64,000 nt of DNA from NCBI GenBank assembly GCA_963714425.1, contig CAVQOI010000014.1:186001-250000 (forward strand), written 5' to 3'. The translations under genes and the position numbers were made by a program. The notes under the pieces were generated by a model. That model did no database searches. It saw only the letters and a program-made list of their open reading frames with translations, and was not told where the DNA came from. Shown one piece after another: positions 54,072 to 62,639 of this stretch (position 1 is the first letter of the stretch; the number at the start of each line of letters is the position of its first letter). Source of the DNA: DATCYX01 sp963714425. GTDB lineage: Bacteria > Chloroflexota > Anaerolineae > Anaerolineales > UBA4823.

Positions 54072-54120
54072 GTAGGGCGGAATTTTCCGCCCTACACATC
54101 GATTATGCCCATTGGGGCAT
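54072..54120. terminator. Tandem hairpins between convergent rsmD and SPFH genes
   Basis: GTAGGGCGGAA (54072-54082) pairs perfectly with TTCCGCCCTAC (54085-54095), and ATGCCC (54105-54110) with GGGCAT (54115-54120). A third pair GGCGA/TCGCC lies near 54156-54174. No clear T-run follows, so termination is possible but not shown. Confidence 0.5.
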
Positions 54121-54208
54121 ATCATTAATCCGGGTTGCACAGAACATGGATTAAGCGGCGAGACAGTGAGTCGCCACAAAATTCATGGTCACAATGTTCC
54201 GTTAAATT

Positions 54209-54694
54209 TTAGGCATTAAGAAAATCGTCCAAAGCCTCTTTGCTAATCCGGAAGGCATTTCCGATCTTCTTAGCTTTCAAATCGCCGGCATTGATGGCAG
54301 CGATGACATCTTCTTCCGAGACACGCAGGTAGGTAGCGGCCTCCGAAGGGGTCATGACAGACGGCGCTGACGCAGCTTGCTGGGATTGCCCACCACCTGA
54401 ACCAGCTCCGGTTCCGGTCACGCCAGATAGGCTCTGGTTGATGATGTTGCCCACACCGATACCAGCACCGATGCCAGCTGTCAGCCCGGCGCCTCCGCTG
54501 GGGTTCTGGGCGGCATCGCGCAACGCGTCTGCTGCCTGTAGTTGCGTATAGGTCTGCATGTCCAGCATACCCATGGCACGCAATTCCTCCGCAGATTTGC
54601 TGGATGGCTTCAAGTTTTCAAGGTAGAAAGCTCTTAAGCGTGAGTCCAACTGCAGCGAAATCGTCCAGTGCTTTAGCTCGCACACCCGCCCCAA
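54209..54694 (-). pseudogene. C-terminal part of SPFH protein with excisionase-type HTH, split by a frameshift
   Basis: Real codons begin near FYLENLKPSSKSAEELRAMG. The stretch before it is shadow of the SPFH frame. A coiled/helical region, a Gly/Ser-rich linker and a C-terminal helix-turn-helix (MTPSEAATYLRVSEEDVIAAI) like the MerR/excisionase family follow. Removing one base from the AAA run (plus-strand 54627-54629) joins it to the SPFH frame as LKSFYLENLKP and gives 349 residues. Confidence 0.82.
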
Positions 54695-55259
54695 GCTCCT
54701 CGGTGAGACCGATCAGCTCAGGTACGCTGTGCTTCGCTGCCGTTTCTCCAAGTAAATCCTGCAGCTTCGATAATAGAATTGCACGCATACGACCTTCGAT
54801 ATCTGCTGTCCGGAAGACGCCTTGCGTGCCCACTACTTGCGTGACGAACTGCTGAGGATCCTTTACTTGGAACGAATAGGTGCCAAACCCCTGGAGCAGT
54901 GCCACACCCAGACCCATGTTGGGGTTACGAACGATAATGGGCTGGGGTGTGCCCCACTTGCGGTCTACAAATTCACGCATGGAGATGAAGTACACTTCCG
55001 CAGGGAAGGGAGTACGCTCGTTGAACAGCTTTCCGATTTTATCGATCAGCAACGGGATGTTATAGGTCACGATCGTGTGTCGTCCAGGACCAAAAGTGTC
55101 CAGGGCGGCTCCATCCCGGAAGAAAACCGCTGATTGAGATTCGCGCACTATCACCTGCGAGCCGATACGGAAAGTGCCTGCCTCTGTCTCCGGAAAGCGG
55201 TGGACAAGCTCATCTCGCATTTCACTGGGATATTCAATTACGTCAAAAACTCTTGCCAT
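54618..55259 (-). CDS. SPFH-domain protein (YdjI-like), N-terminal part
   Basis: 213 residues as read. SPFH/virion-core-like domain: FRIGSQVIVRESQSAVFFRDGAALDTFGPGRHT, FRTADIEGRMRAILLSKLQ. Such proteins form membrane-associated scaffolds. It ends abruptly after LKSFLP because of the indel described at 54627; the natural protein continues into the HTH part. It is 34 bases after its upstream partner gene on the same strand. Confidence 0.85.
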   Translation of the reverse strand: MARVFDVIEYPSEMRDELVHRFPETEAGTFRIGSQVIVRESQSAVFFRDGAALDTFGPGRHTIVTYNIPLLIDKIGKLFNERTPFPAEVYFISMREFVDRKWGTPQPIIVRNPNMGLGVALLQGFGTYSFQVKDPQQFVTQVVGTQGVFRTADIEGRMRAILLSKLQDLLGETAAKHSVPELIGLTEELGAGVRAKALDDFAAVGLTLKSFLP

Positions 55260-55293
55260 TGTAAGATCTCCTCGTTATGATCTCTGCTGAATA

Positions 55294-55830
55294 TTAGCTG
55301 CTAGAATCACCGAGAACAACTTCCTCTCGGCGGTCGAATACGGTCGTACACTGCCTGGCGAGGGTCGTCAGATGGCGTATTGCTGCAGGGAGACCTTCGC
55401 TGCCCATTGAGGCTTCGACATTATCAACAGCCCGTCCGACTTCGTCTGCCAGTTCCAACATAGCCGCATCGTATTTGTACAGATTTGCCAGTTCTTCTTG
55501 ATTTATCATAACAGCATCAAATAAGCCTGAGTAACCACGTGCAGCTCTCCGAATGCGGTCTGCAAATGTACGTAAAAGTATAGCAGCTGACTCCAGGTCG
55601 TCTACGTAAGCGATTTCACCCTGGCTGATGAAATCTCGCTGAAGTCCTGAAACCCGCTGCCACTGCTCTTCAAATCGGCTGGCAACGGTTTCGCGGAGTA
55701 GTTTGTCCGATTCGCGGCGGCTCTGGCGTTCAACATAGCCACCAAACCCTGGGATTTTGCTCAGGATCTTTTTGAAAGGGTCAATATCGCCCGTAACTTT
55801 ACTAAAAATCTGATCGATTAAATCACTCAT
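55294..55830 (-). CDS. Hypothetical helical protein, partner of the SPFH gene
   Basis: 178 residues, almost wholly helical and charged, no signal or membrane helix. It has a glycine-containing N terminus (SDLIDQIFSKVTGDIDPFKKILSKIPGFGGYVE) and repeated heptad-like segments, suggesting a coiled-coil. No family recognised. Same strand and adjacent to the SPFH gene, so the two probably act together. Confidence 0.75.
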   Translation of the reverse strand: MSDLIDQIFSKVTGDIDPFKKILSKIPGFGGYVERQSRRESDKLLRETVASRFEEQWQRVSGLQRDFISQGEIAYVDDLESAAILLRTFADRIRRAARGYSGLFDAVMINQEELANLYKYDAAMLELADEVGRAVDNVEASMGSEGLPAAIRHLTTLARQCTTVFDRREEVVLGDSSS

Positions 55831-55945
55831 TGTGTTCTCCTTGAGAATTACTGATCATGCGATGCCTGCACAATTTCATTATAGCCTCAGTTTTCGTCGC
55901 AGGCAACGTTATTCACATAATATCTACGCAACTCGCCTGGCAAAG

Positions 55946-55972
55946 TTGTACGTAAGGAGAATGGATTATAAT
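55946..55972 (+). promoter_or_regulatory. Candidate promoter of the aldolase gene
   Basis: TTGTAC at 55946-55951 and TATAAT at 55967-55972, spacer 15 bases (short). The start at 56026 leaves a leader of about 45 bases. Confidence 0.4.
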
Positions 55973-56025
55973 TAGATCGTTTACTCCACATAGAGCAATC
56001 ATTTTAACTTAGCAAGGAGCAGTGA

Positions 56026-56985
56026 ATGATCGTTACAACGAAAAAATTATTTGAGCATGCCTATGGTAAATACGCAATTGGCGCCTACAATATTAATAAC
56101 CTTGAACAGACAATGGGTTTGTTTAGGGGTAATGTGGATAGCCAGGCGCCGTTTATTATTCAGATTAGCAAAGGAGCGCGAAGTTATACCCACAAAAAGA
56201 TGCTTGAGGCTTTAATTCGAGCAGCGGATGAAGTCTTCCCAGAGGCGATCTTTGCCGTTCATCTGGATCACGGTGATGAGGAAACTTGTTATGATTGCAT
56301 TAGCAGTGGGTTTTATAGTTCAGTGATGATCGATGCCTCCCATGAATCTTTCGAAAATAATATTGCCACGACCCGGCGTGTTGCCGAGGCTGCCCACTCC
56401 AAAGGAATTGTCGTCGAGGCTGAATTAGGCCAATTAGGTGGTGTGGAAGAACACGTACAAGTCGCCGAAGCTGATGCAAAGTTGACTGATCCCAATCTTG
56501 CAAGGGAATTTGTTGAACGCAGTGGATGCGATTCACTGGCTGTAGCGATAGGCACTAGCCATGGCGCTTATAAATTCAGCGGCTCACAGGCATTGCGCAT
56601 GGATGTGTTAGCCGAGATACAGAAAAAGCTGCCCGGTTTCCCCCTGGTGATGCATGGCAGCAGCTCAGTCCCTCAGGAGGAAGTTGAACGGATTAACAAA
56701 GCTGGAGGGCAGCTCAAAGGAGCCAAAGGGGTAGACGCCGATCAGTTTAAGCGCGCTGCTCAATTGGGTGTCACTAAAGTCAATATTGACACAGATGGTC
56801 GCCTGGTTTGGACGCGAGTCCACCGAGAGAATTTTATCCAGCATGCAGAGAATTTCGACCTGCGCCCACCTGGCAAAGTGTTCATGGCTGAGTACGCTAA
56901 ATTCATCGCTGGGAAGAATGAGAAGCTGGGAAGCGCCGGTCAGCTCGATGAAATCCGCAATTTAATAGCACAAACTGAAAATTAA
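56026..56985 (+). CDS. fba: Class II fructose-bisphosphate aldolase
   Basis: 319 residues. Zinc-dependent aldolase of glycolysis/gluconeogenesis. Metal ligands and catalytic residues are in HLDHGDEETCYDCI, SVMIDASHESFENNI, EAELGQLGG and GTSHGAYKF; MHGSSSVP is present. AAGGAG lies just before the ATG. Single gene with its own promoter; tagatose-bisphosphate aldolase is a less likely alternative. Confidence 0.93.
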   Translation: MIVTTKKLFEHAYGKYAIGAYNINNLEQTMGLFRGNVDSQAPFIIQISKGARSYTHKKMLEALIRAADEVFPEAIFAVHLDHGDEETCYDCISSGFYSSVMIDASHESFENNIATTRRVAEAAHSKGIVVEAELGQLGGVEEHVQVAEADAKLTDPNLAREFVERSGCDSLAVAIGTSHGAYKFSGSQALRMDVLAEIQKKLPGFPLVMHGSSSVPQEEVERINKAGGQLKGAKGVDADQFKRAAQLGVTKVNIDTDGRLVWTRVHRENFIQHAENFDLRPPGKVFMAEYAKFIAGKNEKLGSAGQLDEIRNLIAQTEN

Positions 56986-57039
56986 TCCGGATTTTTTCCC
57001 TGGGGTTTGTGGGTGCTCCAGGGTTCAGTCTTAATTCAG

Positions 57040-57564
57040 ATGCCTGTCGCTGACCAGGGAGTAGATCCTACCCGATATTCGCTTATCCCGCGCGTGCTCG
57101 TGTTCATTACATGTGCAGATCAAGTCCTTTTGCTGAAAGGTGCGCCGACAAAGAGAATTTGGCCAGATCGTTACAATGGCATCGGCGGGCATCTCGAGCG
57201 TGGCGAAGATGTTCTAACGGCTGCGCGCAGGGAATTGGTGGAGGAGACGGGCATCGTTGAATCGGATTTGTGGCTGTGCGGGGTAGTAATTGTGGATACA
57301 GGTCAAAACACAGGGATCGGTATCTTTATTGTCAAAGGCGAGTGTGCGCAGGGGGAGCTCACCCCCTCCAGTGAAGGCATACCGAAATGGGTGACTTATT
57401 CTCAAAGTATGAGTTTGCCACTCGTAGAGGACCTGTACGAGTTGCTGCCCCGAGTTTTTGCTGCACATCGCAATACCCCGCCGTTTATTGCCCGGACAAG
57501 CTATAATGAGGACGACCAGCTAATCATCAAATTCATAGAGCAGGAAGGACAGACCCATGGCTGA
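57040..57564 (+). CDS. Nudix hydrolase, MutT-like
   Basis: About 174 residues from the ATG at 57040; the frame is open from 57007 but the start there would be TTG. Complete Nudix box (GGHLERGEDVLTAARREL, VEETG). It hydrolyses a nucleoside diphosphate linked to another group. Substrate unknown. The end overlaps the pentapeptide-repeat gene by 8 bases, an unusual pairing. Confidence 0.83.
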   Translation: MPVADQGVDPTRYSLIPRVLVFITCADQVLLLKGAPTKRIWPDRYNGIGGHLERGEDVLTAARRELVEETGIVESDLWLCGVVIVDTGQNTGIGIFIVKGECAQGELTPSSEGIPKWVTYSQSMSLPLVEDLYELLPRVFAAHRNTPPFIARTSYNEDDQLIIKFIEQEGQTHG

Positions 57565-58036
57565 TTTGACCCGTACAGAGATCATCCATATCATCGCCCT
57601 GCGAGCCGGTGAAGAGAAAGGGATTGTGCTCCAGGGTGTCGATTTGAGCGAGCTCAACCTTAGCAAGCTATACTTGGCTGGCGCAAATCTAAAGTTCGCC
57701 AAAATCGATCACGCTAACCTTACGCTTGCAGATCTGACCAAGGCCGATTTAAGTAGTGCGAGCCTCAATTTCAGCGACCTGGGAGAGGCAATCTTGCGTG
57801 GAGCACGCCTCCGTGAAGCCAATCTATCGGGAGCTGATCTGCGCGCCGTGGATCTCACAGAGGCCGACTTGAGCAACGCTGATCTTCGCGGTGCAAACCT
57901 GCGCAGCGCTGATTTACGTCGTGCGAACTTCTGGCACGCCGATATGACAGACGTGAATTTGATTTATGCTAATCTCGAAGGAGCTAAGGGACTACCGGTT
58001 GGCATCGAAGATTGGGGGACGAAAGGCAATCCCTGA
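57557..58036 (+). CDS. Pentapeptide-repeat protein
   Basis: 159 residues. About 20 tandem A(D/N)LXX repeats from residue 26 onward (for example ADLTKADLSS, ANLSGADLRAVDLTEADLS) predict a right-handed quadrilateral beta helix. Some relatives mimic DNA and protect gyrase; most are of unknown role. Overlaps the Nudix gene by 8 bases. Confidence 0.88.
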   Translation: MADLTRTEIIHIIALRAGEEKGIVLQGVDLSELNLSKLYLAGANLKFAKIDHANLTLADLTKADLSSASLNFSDLGEAILRGARLREANLSGADLRAVDLTEADLSNADLRGANLRSADLRRANFWHADMTDVNLIYANLEGAKGLPVGIEDWGTKGNP

Positions 58037-58107
58037 AGAAGTTATGCCTGGTTTTGCGACTTTTTTCACTTGGTATCGTATGAGGTGTGAATAAAGGAGT
58101 ATTAACC

Positions 58108-58338
58108 ATGTCTTCTGAGAGTGATACTAAAAAAGTACCCTGGTTCCTCTGGCCGTTTTGGGCGATCTGGAGGTTGATCGCCTGGATTGTAGGTCTCACA
58201 GGTCGTCTGGTAGCTGTCATCCTAGGATTTGTGCTGATGATCGTTGGTGTGGTCATCAGCGCCACACTCATCGGCGCAGTCATCGGAATCCCAATGATCC
58301 TTATCGGGGTGTTACTGGTCATCCGCGGACTATTTTAG
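58108..58338 (+). CDS. Small membrane protein, 76 residues
   Basis: From the ATG at 58108 with AAAGGAG 8 bases upstream; the GTG at 58087 is less likely. Two membrane helices (about 15-37 and 42-72), no family recognised. A perfect hairpin follows. Confidence 0.7.
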   Translation: MSSESDTKKVPWFLWPFWAIWRLIAWIVGLTGRLVAVILGFVLMIVGVVISATLIGAVIGIPMILIGVLLVIRGLF

Positions 58339-58347
58339 ACAAAAGCA

Positions 58348-58384
58348 CAAAGAATGCGCCAGATACTATCTGGCGCATTCTTTG
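58348..58384. terminator. Bidirectional hairpin after the small membrane protein
   Basis: CAAAGAATGCGCCAGATA pairs with TATCTGGCGCATTCTTTG almost perfectly (about 17 pairs, tiny loop). It ends the plus-strand gene and the convergent minus-strand gene at 58404; T-rich flanks exist on both strands. Confidence 0.7.
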
Positions 58385-58403
58385 ATTCAATCTCTTAACC
58401 TGT

Positions 58404-59126
58404 TTATTCGGTTGTTTTGTCTCCCCCTCCGTTCAGCGATTCCTGGATTAATTGGACTTTCTCCAATGAAACTGGTTTGTTCTTGGCTGCTTTGCGCATA
58501 TAGTCCTTAAGTTTACTTAAATAGAGTGTCGGAGCTGGGGGGGAGTCCTGTTCAGAAATCTCTAGCTCGACAGTATCATTCGTGAAGATCAAAGCCCCTT
58601 GGACGTCGGGGAGCTCAACATCTGGCAATCGCTTGGTGAGAAACTTGTTTAAGTTTTCAATTTCATTCTGCATCTCCAGATCGGGGCGTCCCAGACCCTC
58701 TTGCCCGAACAGCTTTAAGTAAGTTTGCATGAAACCGCCCCCCGAGTGTTTCCAGCGCCCGCGCGAGACTGTGATCTTGCCACGCTGGTGCCTTGGCATT
58801 AAGATCCACAACCCCGAAGGGCCGACTAGGAAATGGGATGCGGGGGTCATGAAGTGGAAGATGGCATATTTGCTGTCCAGCCCTTTCAGCGCTTGATTGA
58901 TCAGCTCATCTGGACGCGGGCTGCGGCCCCAACGAGTGGTGTAATAGATGCCAATTTGGGAAAAAACAAAACCAATGATTAGTGCAATGAAGGCATAGTT
59001 GATTAAATCCTGCCGCTGAAAGGAGATAAACAAGCCACCTACCAGCACGATTAACCCTCCAATGCTGGCGATTTGTGCGATGCGTTTGTTTCGTTTGACG
59101 AGTTTTTCATTGGTTGATATTTTCAT
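58404..59126 (-). CDS. Membrane protein of unknown function
   Basis: 240 residues. Two N-terminal helices (about 17-34 and 43-64) and a soluble domain with FHFMTPASHFLVGPSGLWIL, faintly like NERD-type nuclease-related domains. It overlaps fabF by 4 bases (ATGA) and so belongs to the plsX-fabF operon, but no lipid role can be read from it. Confidence 0.7.
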   Translation of the reverse strand: MKISTNEKLVKRNKRIAQIASIGGLIVLVGGLFISFQRQDLINYAFIALIIGFVFSQIGIYYTTRWGRSPRPDELINQALKGLDSKYAIFHFMTPASHFLVGPSGLWILMPRHQRGKITVSRGRWKHSGGGFMQTYLKLFGQEGLGRPDLEMQNEIENLNKFLTKRLPDVELPDVQGALIFTNDTVELEISEQDSPPAPTLYLSKLKDYMRKAAKNKPVSLEKVQLIQESLNGGGDKTTE

Positions 59127-60400
59127 TTTGATTTGTGATCCTCATATTTCTTCAGGACCAGGCAGGCGTTTTGCCCGCCCAGGCCAAACGAGTTTGATAA
59201 AATTACATTAACCGGTTGGTTGCGTGCCTGATTTGGTGTGTAATCCAGGTCGCAATCTGGGTCCGGATATTCATAATTAATTGTTGGAGGGATCATGCTA
59301 TTGGTCATAACCAACGCACAGACTATCGCCTCCAATGTCCCCGAGGCGCCCATGGCGTGCCCGAGCATGGATTTTGTCGAGCTAATTGTAAGCTTGTGAG
59401 CGTGCTCGTTGAAGATCATCTTGATCGCACGCGTCTCGGTAGGATCGTTGAGCGGCGTCGAGGTGCCATGCGCATTAATGTATTCAACTTGTTCTGGCTC
59501 TATTCCTGCGTCCTTAAGCGCCCAGCGCATAGCACGTGCTGGACCGAGGGCATCTGGATCGGGAGCAGCCATATGATAGGCGTCGGATGAGGAGGCGTGC
59601 CCCAATAGCTCGGCGTAAATCTGCGCACCGCGCTTTTCGGCGTGTTCCAGACTCTCCAGAATCATCGCACCCGCGCCCTCTGAGAAGATAAAACCTTCCC
59701 GCTTGGCATCGAATGGTCGCGATGCAGCCTCTGGATTGTCGTTGAAGCTCACGGGCAGGGCGCGCATTGCGGAAAACCCGGCAATGGCAAAATCTCGGAT
59801 TAGCGCTTCAGTCCCACCGGCAACTACGATGTCGCTTACTCCCCGGCGGATGAACTCAGCAGCCTCGCCCACCGCTTGTGTTCCGGTTGCACAAGCCGTT
59901 GCGATCGTGCTGTTGGGTCCGAGGCAGCGGAAACGCTGTGCGACCAGAAACGCAGCCAGGTTTGGTATCCCAGAGGGCACGGTAAAAGGGTTCACCCGCC
60001 CCAGCCCCTGGTTGCGTAATACCTGGATGCCTTCGTCTACCCGATCCAGCCCGCCGATAGCAGTGCCAAAGACGACACTGGCTCGCTCGGGGTCGGGAAA
60101 ACCACCTCCAAGACCAGCATCAGTGATTGCCTGACTTGCTGACGCCAGTGCAATCTGTGCGGAGCGTGGATAGCGGCGGGCATCTTTACGATCAAAATAT
60201 AATTCAGGCTCAAAGTCGGGGATCTCGCCGGCTATCTGGCAGGGAAGATCGCTGGCGTCAAATTGTGTAATCCGCCGGATTCCCGATCTTCCTGCCAGCA
60301 GACCCTCCCAAAAAAGGGGGATCGAGCTGCCAAGGGGTGTTACTGCGCCCAGTCCAGTTATGACCACGCGGGGACGGTGGTTTGCACGCCCATTCATCAA
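59123..60400 (-). CDS. fabF: Beta-ketoacyl-ACP synthase II
   Basis: 425 residues. Catalytic Cys170 (TIATACATGTQA), His in INAHGTSTPLND and His in KSMLGHAMGASG. Elongates acyl-ACP with malonyl-ACP. Overlaps plsX stop by 4 bases. Confidence 0.95.
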   Translation of the reverse strand: MMNGRANHRPRVVITGLGAVTPLGSSIPLFWEGLLAGRSGIRRITQFDASDLPCQIAGEIPDFEPELYFDRKDARRYPRSAQIALASASQAITDAGLGGGFPDPERASVVFGTAIGGLDRVDEGIQVLRNQGLGRVNPFTVPSGIPNLAAFLVAQRFRCLGPNSTIATACATGTQAVGEAAEFIRRGVSDIVVAGGTEALIRDFAIAGFSAMRALPVSFNDNPEAASRPFDAKREGFIFSEGAGAMILESLEHAEKRGAQIYAELLGHASSSDAYHMAAPDPDALGPARAMRWALKDAGIEPEQVEYINAHGTSTPLNDPTETRAIKMIFNEHAHKLTISSTKSMLGHAMGASGTLEAIVCALVMTNSMIPPTINYEYPDPDCDLDYTPNQARNQPVNVILSNSFGLGGQNACLVLKKYEDHKSK

Positions 60401-61428
60401 GACTGGTAACCCTCTTGTTCCTGGGCGGCGATCATAGGCATCCTTTTTTGAATTGCTTCTCGTAGGGCTGCCAGAAGATTGCTTTCGACAGACTGGCGTG
60501 CAACTCGGATTCCGTTTACAAGGGCTCGAGCATCCGAGCGTCCGTGTCCGACAAACACCAGCCCGTCGATTCCAAGCAGGGGAGCAGCGCCTACTTCACC
60601 CGGATCCATCATCTTCCTTATGCGCGCAAATGCTGGTTTGGCTAATAAGCCGCCGATCTTGGTCTGAGTGCTGCTCATCAGCTCTTCTCTGAGCATGTCG
60701 GTGATCAATCTTGCTACTGCCTCGCTGGACTTGAGTAAAATGTTGCCCGTAAAGCCGTCCATCACAGCCACATCTGCCTGACCTCCAAAGAGTTCTTTTC
60801 CTTCGATGTTGCCGATAAAATTCAAGCCTGTTGCAGCGATCAGCGGGTAGGTCTCTTTTACTAATTCGTTTCCTTTGCCGGGTTCTTCGCCGTTTGAGAG
60901 CATCGCTACACGAGGGTTTGTAACTCCCAATACCTTTTCAGCGTAGATTGATCCCAGGATAGCAAACTGCACCAGGTATTCGGGTTTGCAATCGGCATTC
61001 GCGCCGATATCCAGAACGACACAATAACCACCTCTCACTGGGAACAATCCGGTTAAGGCGGGTCGTTTGACGCCGCGTATGCGCCCGAGCCGGAACAGTG
61101 CGTTTGCCATCGCGCCGCCGGTGTTGCCGGCGGTGACGAAAGCGTCTGCGTCGCCATCCTTGAGCAGGTCAAGTCCGACAGCCATGGAGTTCGCGGCTTT
61201 CCTGCGGGCACTCGCGGCAGGTTTGTCAGTCATCTCCAGCACTTCAGGAGCGTGCACGATTCTAACCCGAGCGTCCGCACTCGCAATTGCTTTGATTCGG
61301 GGGGCCAGTAGCTCGTGGTTGCCAACCAGGATAATTTCATCGCCAAATTGGCGACCGGCATCCACCGCCGCCTTCACTTCTGGCTCGGGATAGGTATCGC
61401 TCCCCATGGCGTCAAGGACGATGCGCAT
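60397..61428 (-). CDS. plsX: Phosphate acyltransferase PlsX
   Basis: About 343 residues from the ATG at 61428 (GGAG 6 bases upstream; the frame is open to 61449). Converts acyl-ACP to acyl-phosphate for phospholipid synthesis. Start MRIVLDAMGSDTYPEPE, DAFVTAGNTGGAMA and VMDGFTGNILLKSSEA are typical. First gene of plsX-fabF-membrane protein. Confidence 0.95.
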   Translation of the reverse strand: MRIVLDAMGSDTYPEPEVKAAVDAGRQFGDEIILVGNHELLAPRIKAIASADARVRIVHAPEVLEMTDKPAASARRKAANSMAVGLDLLKDGDADAFVTAGNTGGAMANALFRLGRIRGVKRPALTGLFPVRGGYCVVLDIGANADCKPEYLVQFAILGSIYAEKVLGVTNPRVAMLSNGEEPGKGNELVKETYPLIAATGLNFIGNIEGKELFGGQADVAVMDGFTGNILLKSSEAVARLITDMLREELMSSTQTKIGGLLAKPAFARIRKMMDPGEVGAAPLLGIDGLVFVGHGRSDARALVNGIRVARQSVESNLLAALREAIQKRMPMIAAQEQEGYQS

Positions 61429-61473
61429 GCGTGCTCCAGTTCTTATCATAATCGGGTGTGAATTCTACCATGC

Positions 61474-61501
61474 TTGACAAGGGCTGATTGGTGATTATAA
61501 T
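61474..61501 (+). promoter_or_regulatory. Consensus promoter of tRNA-Leu
   Basis: TTGACA (61474-61479), 16-base spacer, TATAAT (61496-61501). Predicted start about 61508, six bases before the tRNA. Confidence 0.9.
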
Positions 61502-61513
61502 ACGATTGCCCTG

Positions 61514-61595
61514 GCGCTGGTGCTGGAATTGGCAGACAGGCATGGTTGAGGGCCATGTGCCGCAAGGCGTGTGGGTTCAACTCCCACCCAGCGCA
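61514..61595 (+). tRNA. tRNA-Leu (anticodon GAG)
   Basis: 82 bases. Acceptor GCGCTGG pairs with CCAGCGC, discriminator A, no encoded CCA. Anticodon stem CATGG/CCATG with loop TTGAGGG gives anticodon GAG. A long variable arm (GCC/GGC) and T arm GTGGG-TTCAACT-CCCAC fit class II tRNA-Leu. The plus-strand 76-codon frame across it is not a gene. Confidence 0.96.
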
Positions 61596-61611
61596 CAGAT
61601 GATGGAACAAA

Positions 61612-61668
61612 TTCCGGGTGGTATCGTCGAGACTGTCTCAGCGAAACCACCCGGAAGTCGTTTGTTTG
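61612..61668 (+). terminator. tRNA-Leu terminator
   Basis: TTCCGGGTGGT (61612-61622) pairs with ACCACCCGGAA (61646-61656), then GTCGTTTGTTTG. Confidence 0.75.
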
Positions 61669-61684
61669 ATTATGTCAGATCGAC

Positions 61685-62554
61685 TCAATCTGCGATCTTC
61701 ATGCGCCGCTCCAGGTAACGCACGAATCCGGATAGGAACAACGTCATGCTGAGATACAGGAAAGCGGCGACGTTGAATGCTTCCATAACCCGGAAGGTGG
61801 ATGAGCGGCGGATGCGGGTGAGCTGGGTGAGCTCATTTACAGCCAGCACAGTTGCCAGGGATGAATCTTTGAGCAAAGCGATGAAGTCGTTTCCCAGGGG
61901 CGGCAGGATGCGGCGGATGGCCTGTGGAAGGATGATCAGGCGCATAGCCTGGATGTAGCTCATTCCTAGGGAGCGGGCAGCTTCCATTTGACCCTTGCCA
62001 ATCGACTGGATGCCAGCGCGAAAGACCTCGGCTTCGAAAGCGCCATAGCCCAGCGAGAGGGCGATGATGGCGCGCAATTCCATGGGGATCGTACGAATTG
62101 AATAATCTCTTAATCCAACGAAAAAATTGTTGAGAAAATTGGGGGCAAACTGAGAGAGTCCCCAGGCGCCAAGCCGGTTGACTAAATCGACGTAGATTGG
62201 CACCAGGCCAAAGGCAATTATCAGGATGAGAACGACGAGTGGAATGCCGCGTACCACTTCGACATAAATTGTGGCAGCGGTGAAGACAAAAGTGTTTTTG
62301 GACATGCGTGCCAGGCCGACAAATAGGCCAATCACAGTGGCAATGGGGAAGGCAATCAGTGTTATGCGCAGTGTTGTGATGACACCCACCTGCATAAACA
62401 GGAAGGTATCACGATAATTGTCGTTAGCAAAAATTAAGTAGATAAGAAGAACGCCCGTCCCCACCAGCACAATAGCCCACCATGGAAGACGAGAAAGCGA
62501 GCTTGTGGTTGGAACTGCGAGCGGTTTGCGTGTTTTTTCCAGCGACGTTTGCAT
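61685..62554 (-). CDS. Amino-acid ABC transporter permease
   Basis: 289 residues from the ATG at 62554 (GGAGGG upstream); the frame is open to 62575. HisM/GlnP-type permease with about six helices (here with RMSKNTFVFTAATIYVEVVRGIPLVVLI and the EAA loop EAARSLGMSYIQAMRLIILPQAIRRILPPLGND). No ATPase gene is adjacent. Confidence 0.92.
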   Translation of the reverse strand: MQTSLEKTRKPLAVPTTSSLSRLPWWAIVLVGTGVLLIYLIFANDNYRDTFLFMQVGVITTLRITLIAFPIATVIGLFVGLARMSKNTFVFTAATIYVEVVRGIPLVVLILIIAFGLVPIYVDLVNRLGAWGLSQFAPNFLNNFFVGLRDYSIRTIPMELRAIIALSLGYGAFEAEVFRAGIQSIGKGQMEAARSLGMSYIQAMRLIILPQAIRRILPPLGNDFIALLKDSSLATVLAVNELTQLTRIRRSSTFRVMEAFNVAAFLYLSMTLFLSGFVRYLERRMKIAD

Positions 62555-62579
62555 CGTCCCTCCAATCAGAAGCATTTGA

Positions 62580-62608
62580 CCGGGATGGGGATATTTTCCC
62601 CATCCCGG
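62580..62608. repeat. Hairpin between substrate-binding protein and permease genes
   Basis: CCGGGATGGGG (62580-62590) pairs perfectly with CCCCATCCCGG (62598-62608). In ABC importer operons such a hairpin often stabilises or attenuates the message so the binding protein is made in excess. Confidence 0.6.
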
Positions 62609-62639
62609 GATTACGCAGAAGCAACGAGCAATTTCGATG

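Noticed and set aside
54072..54120. CRISPR array or transposon end
   Set aside because: Short hairpins only, no repeated units, no transposase.
61488..61718. 76-codon frame through the tRNA
   Set aside because: It reads through tRNA-Leu and its terminator.
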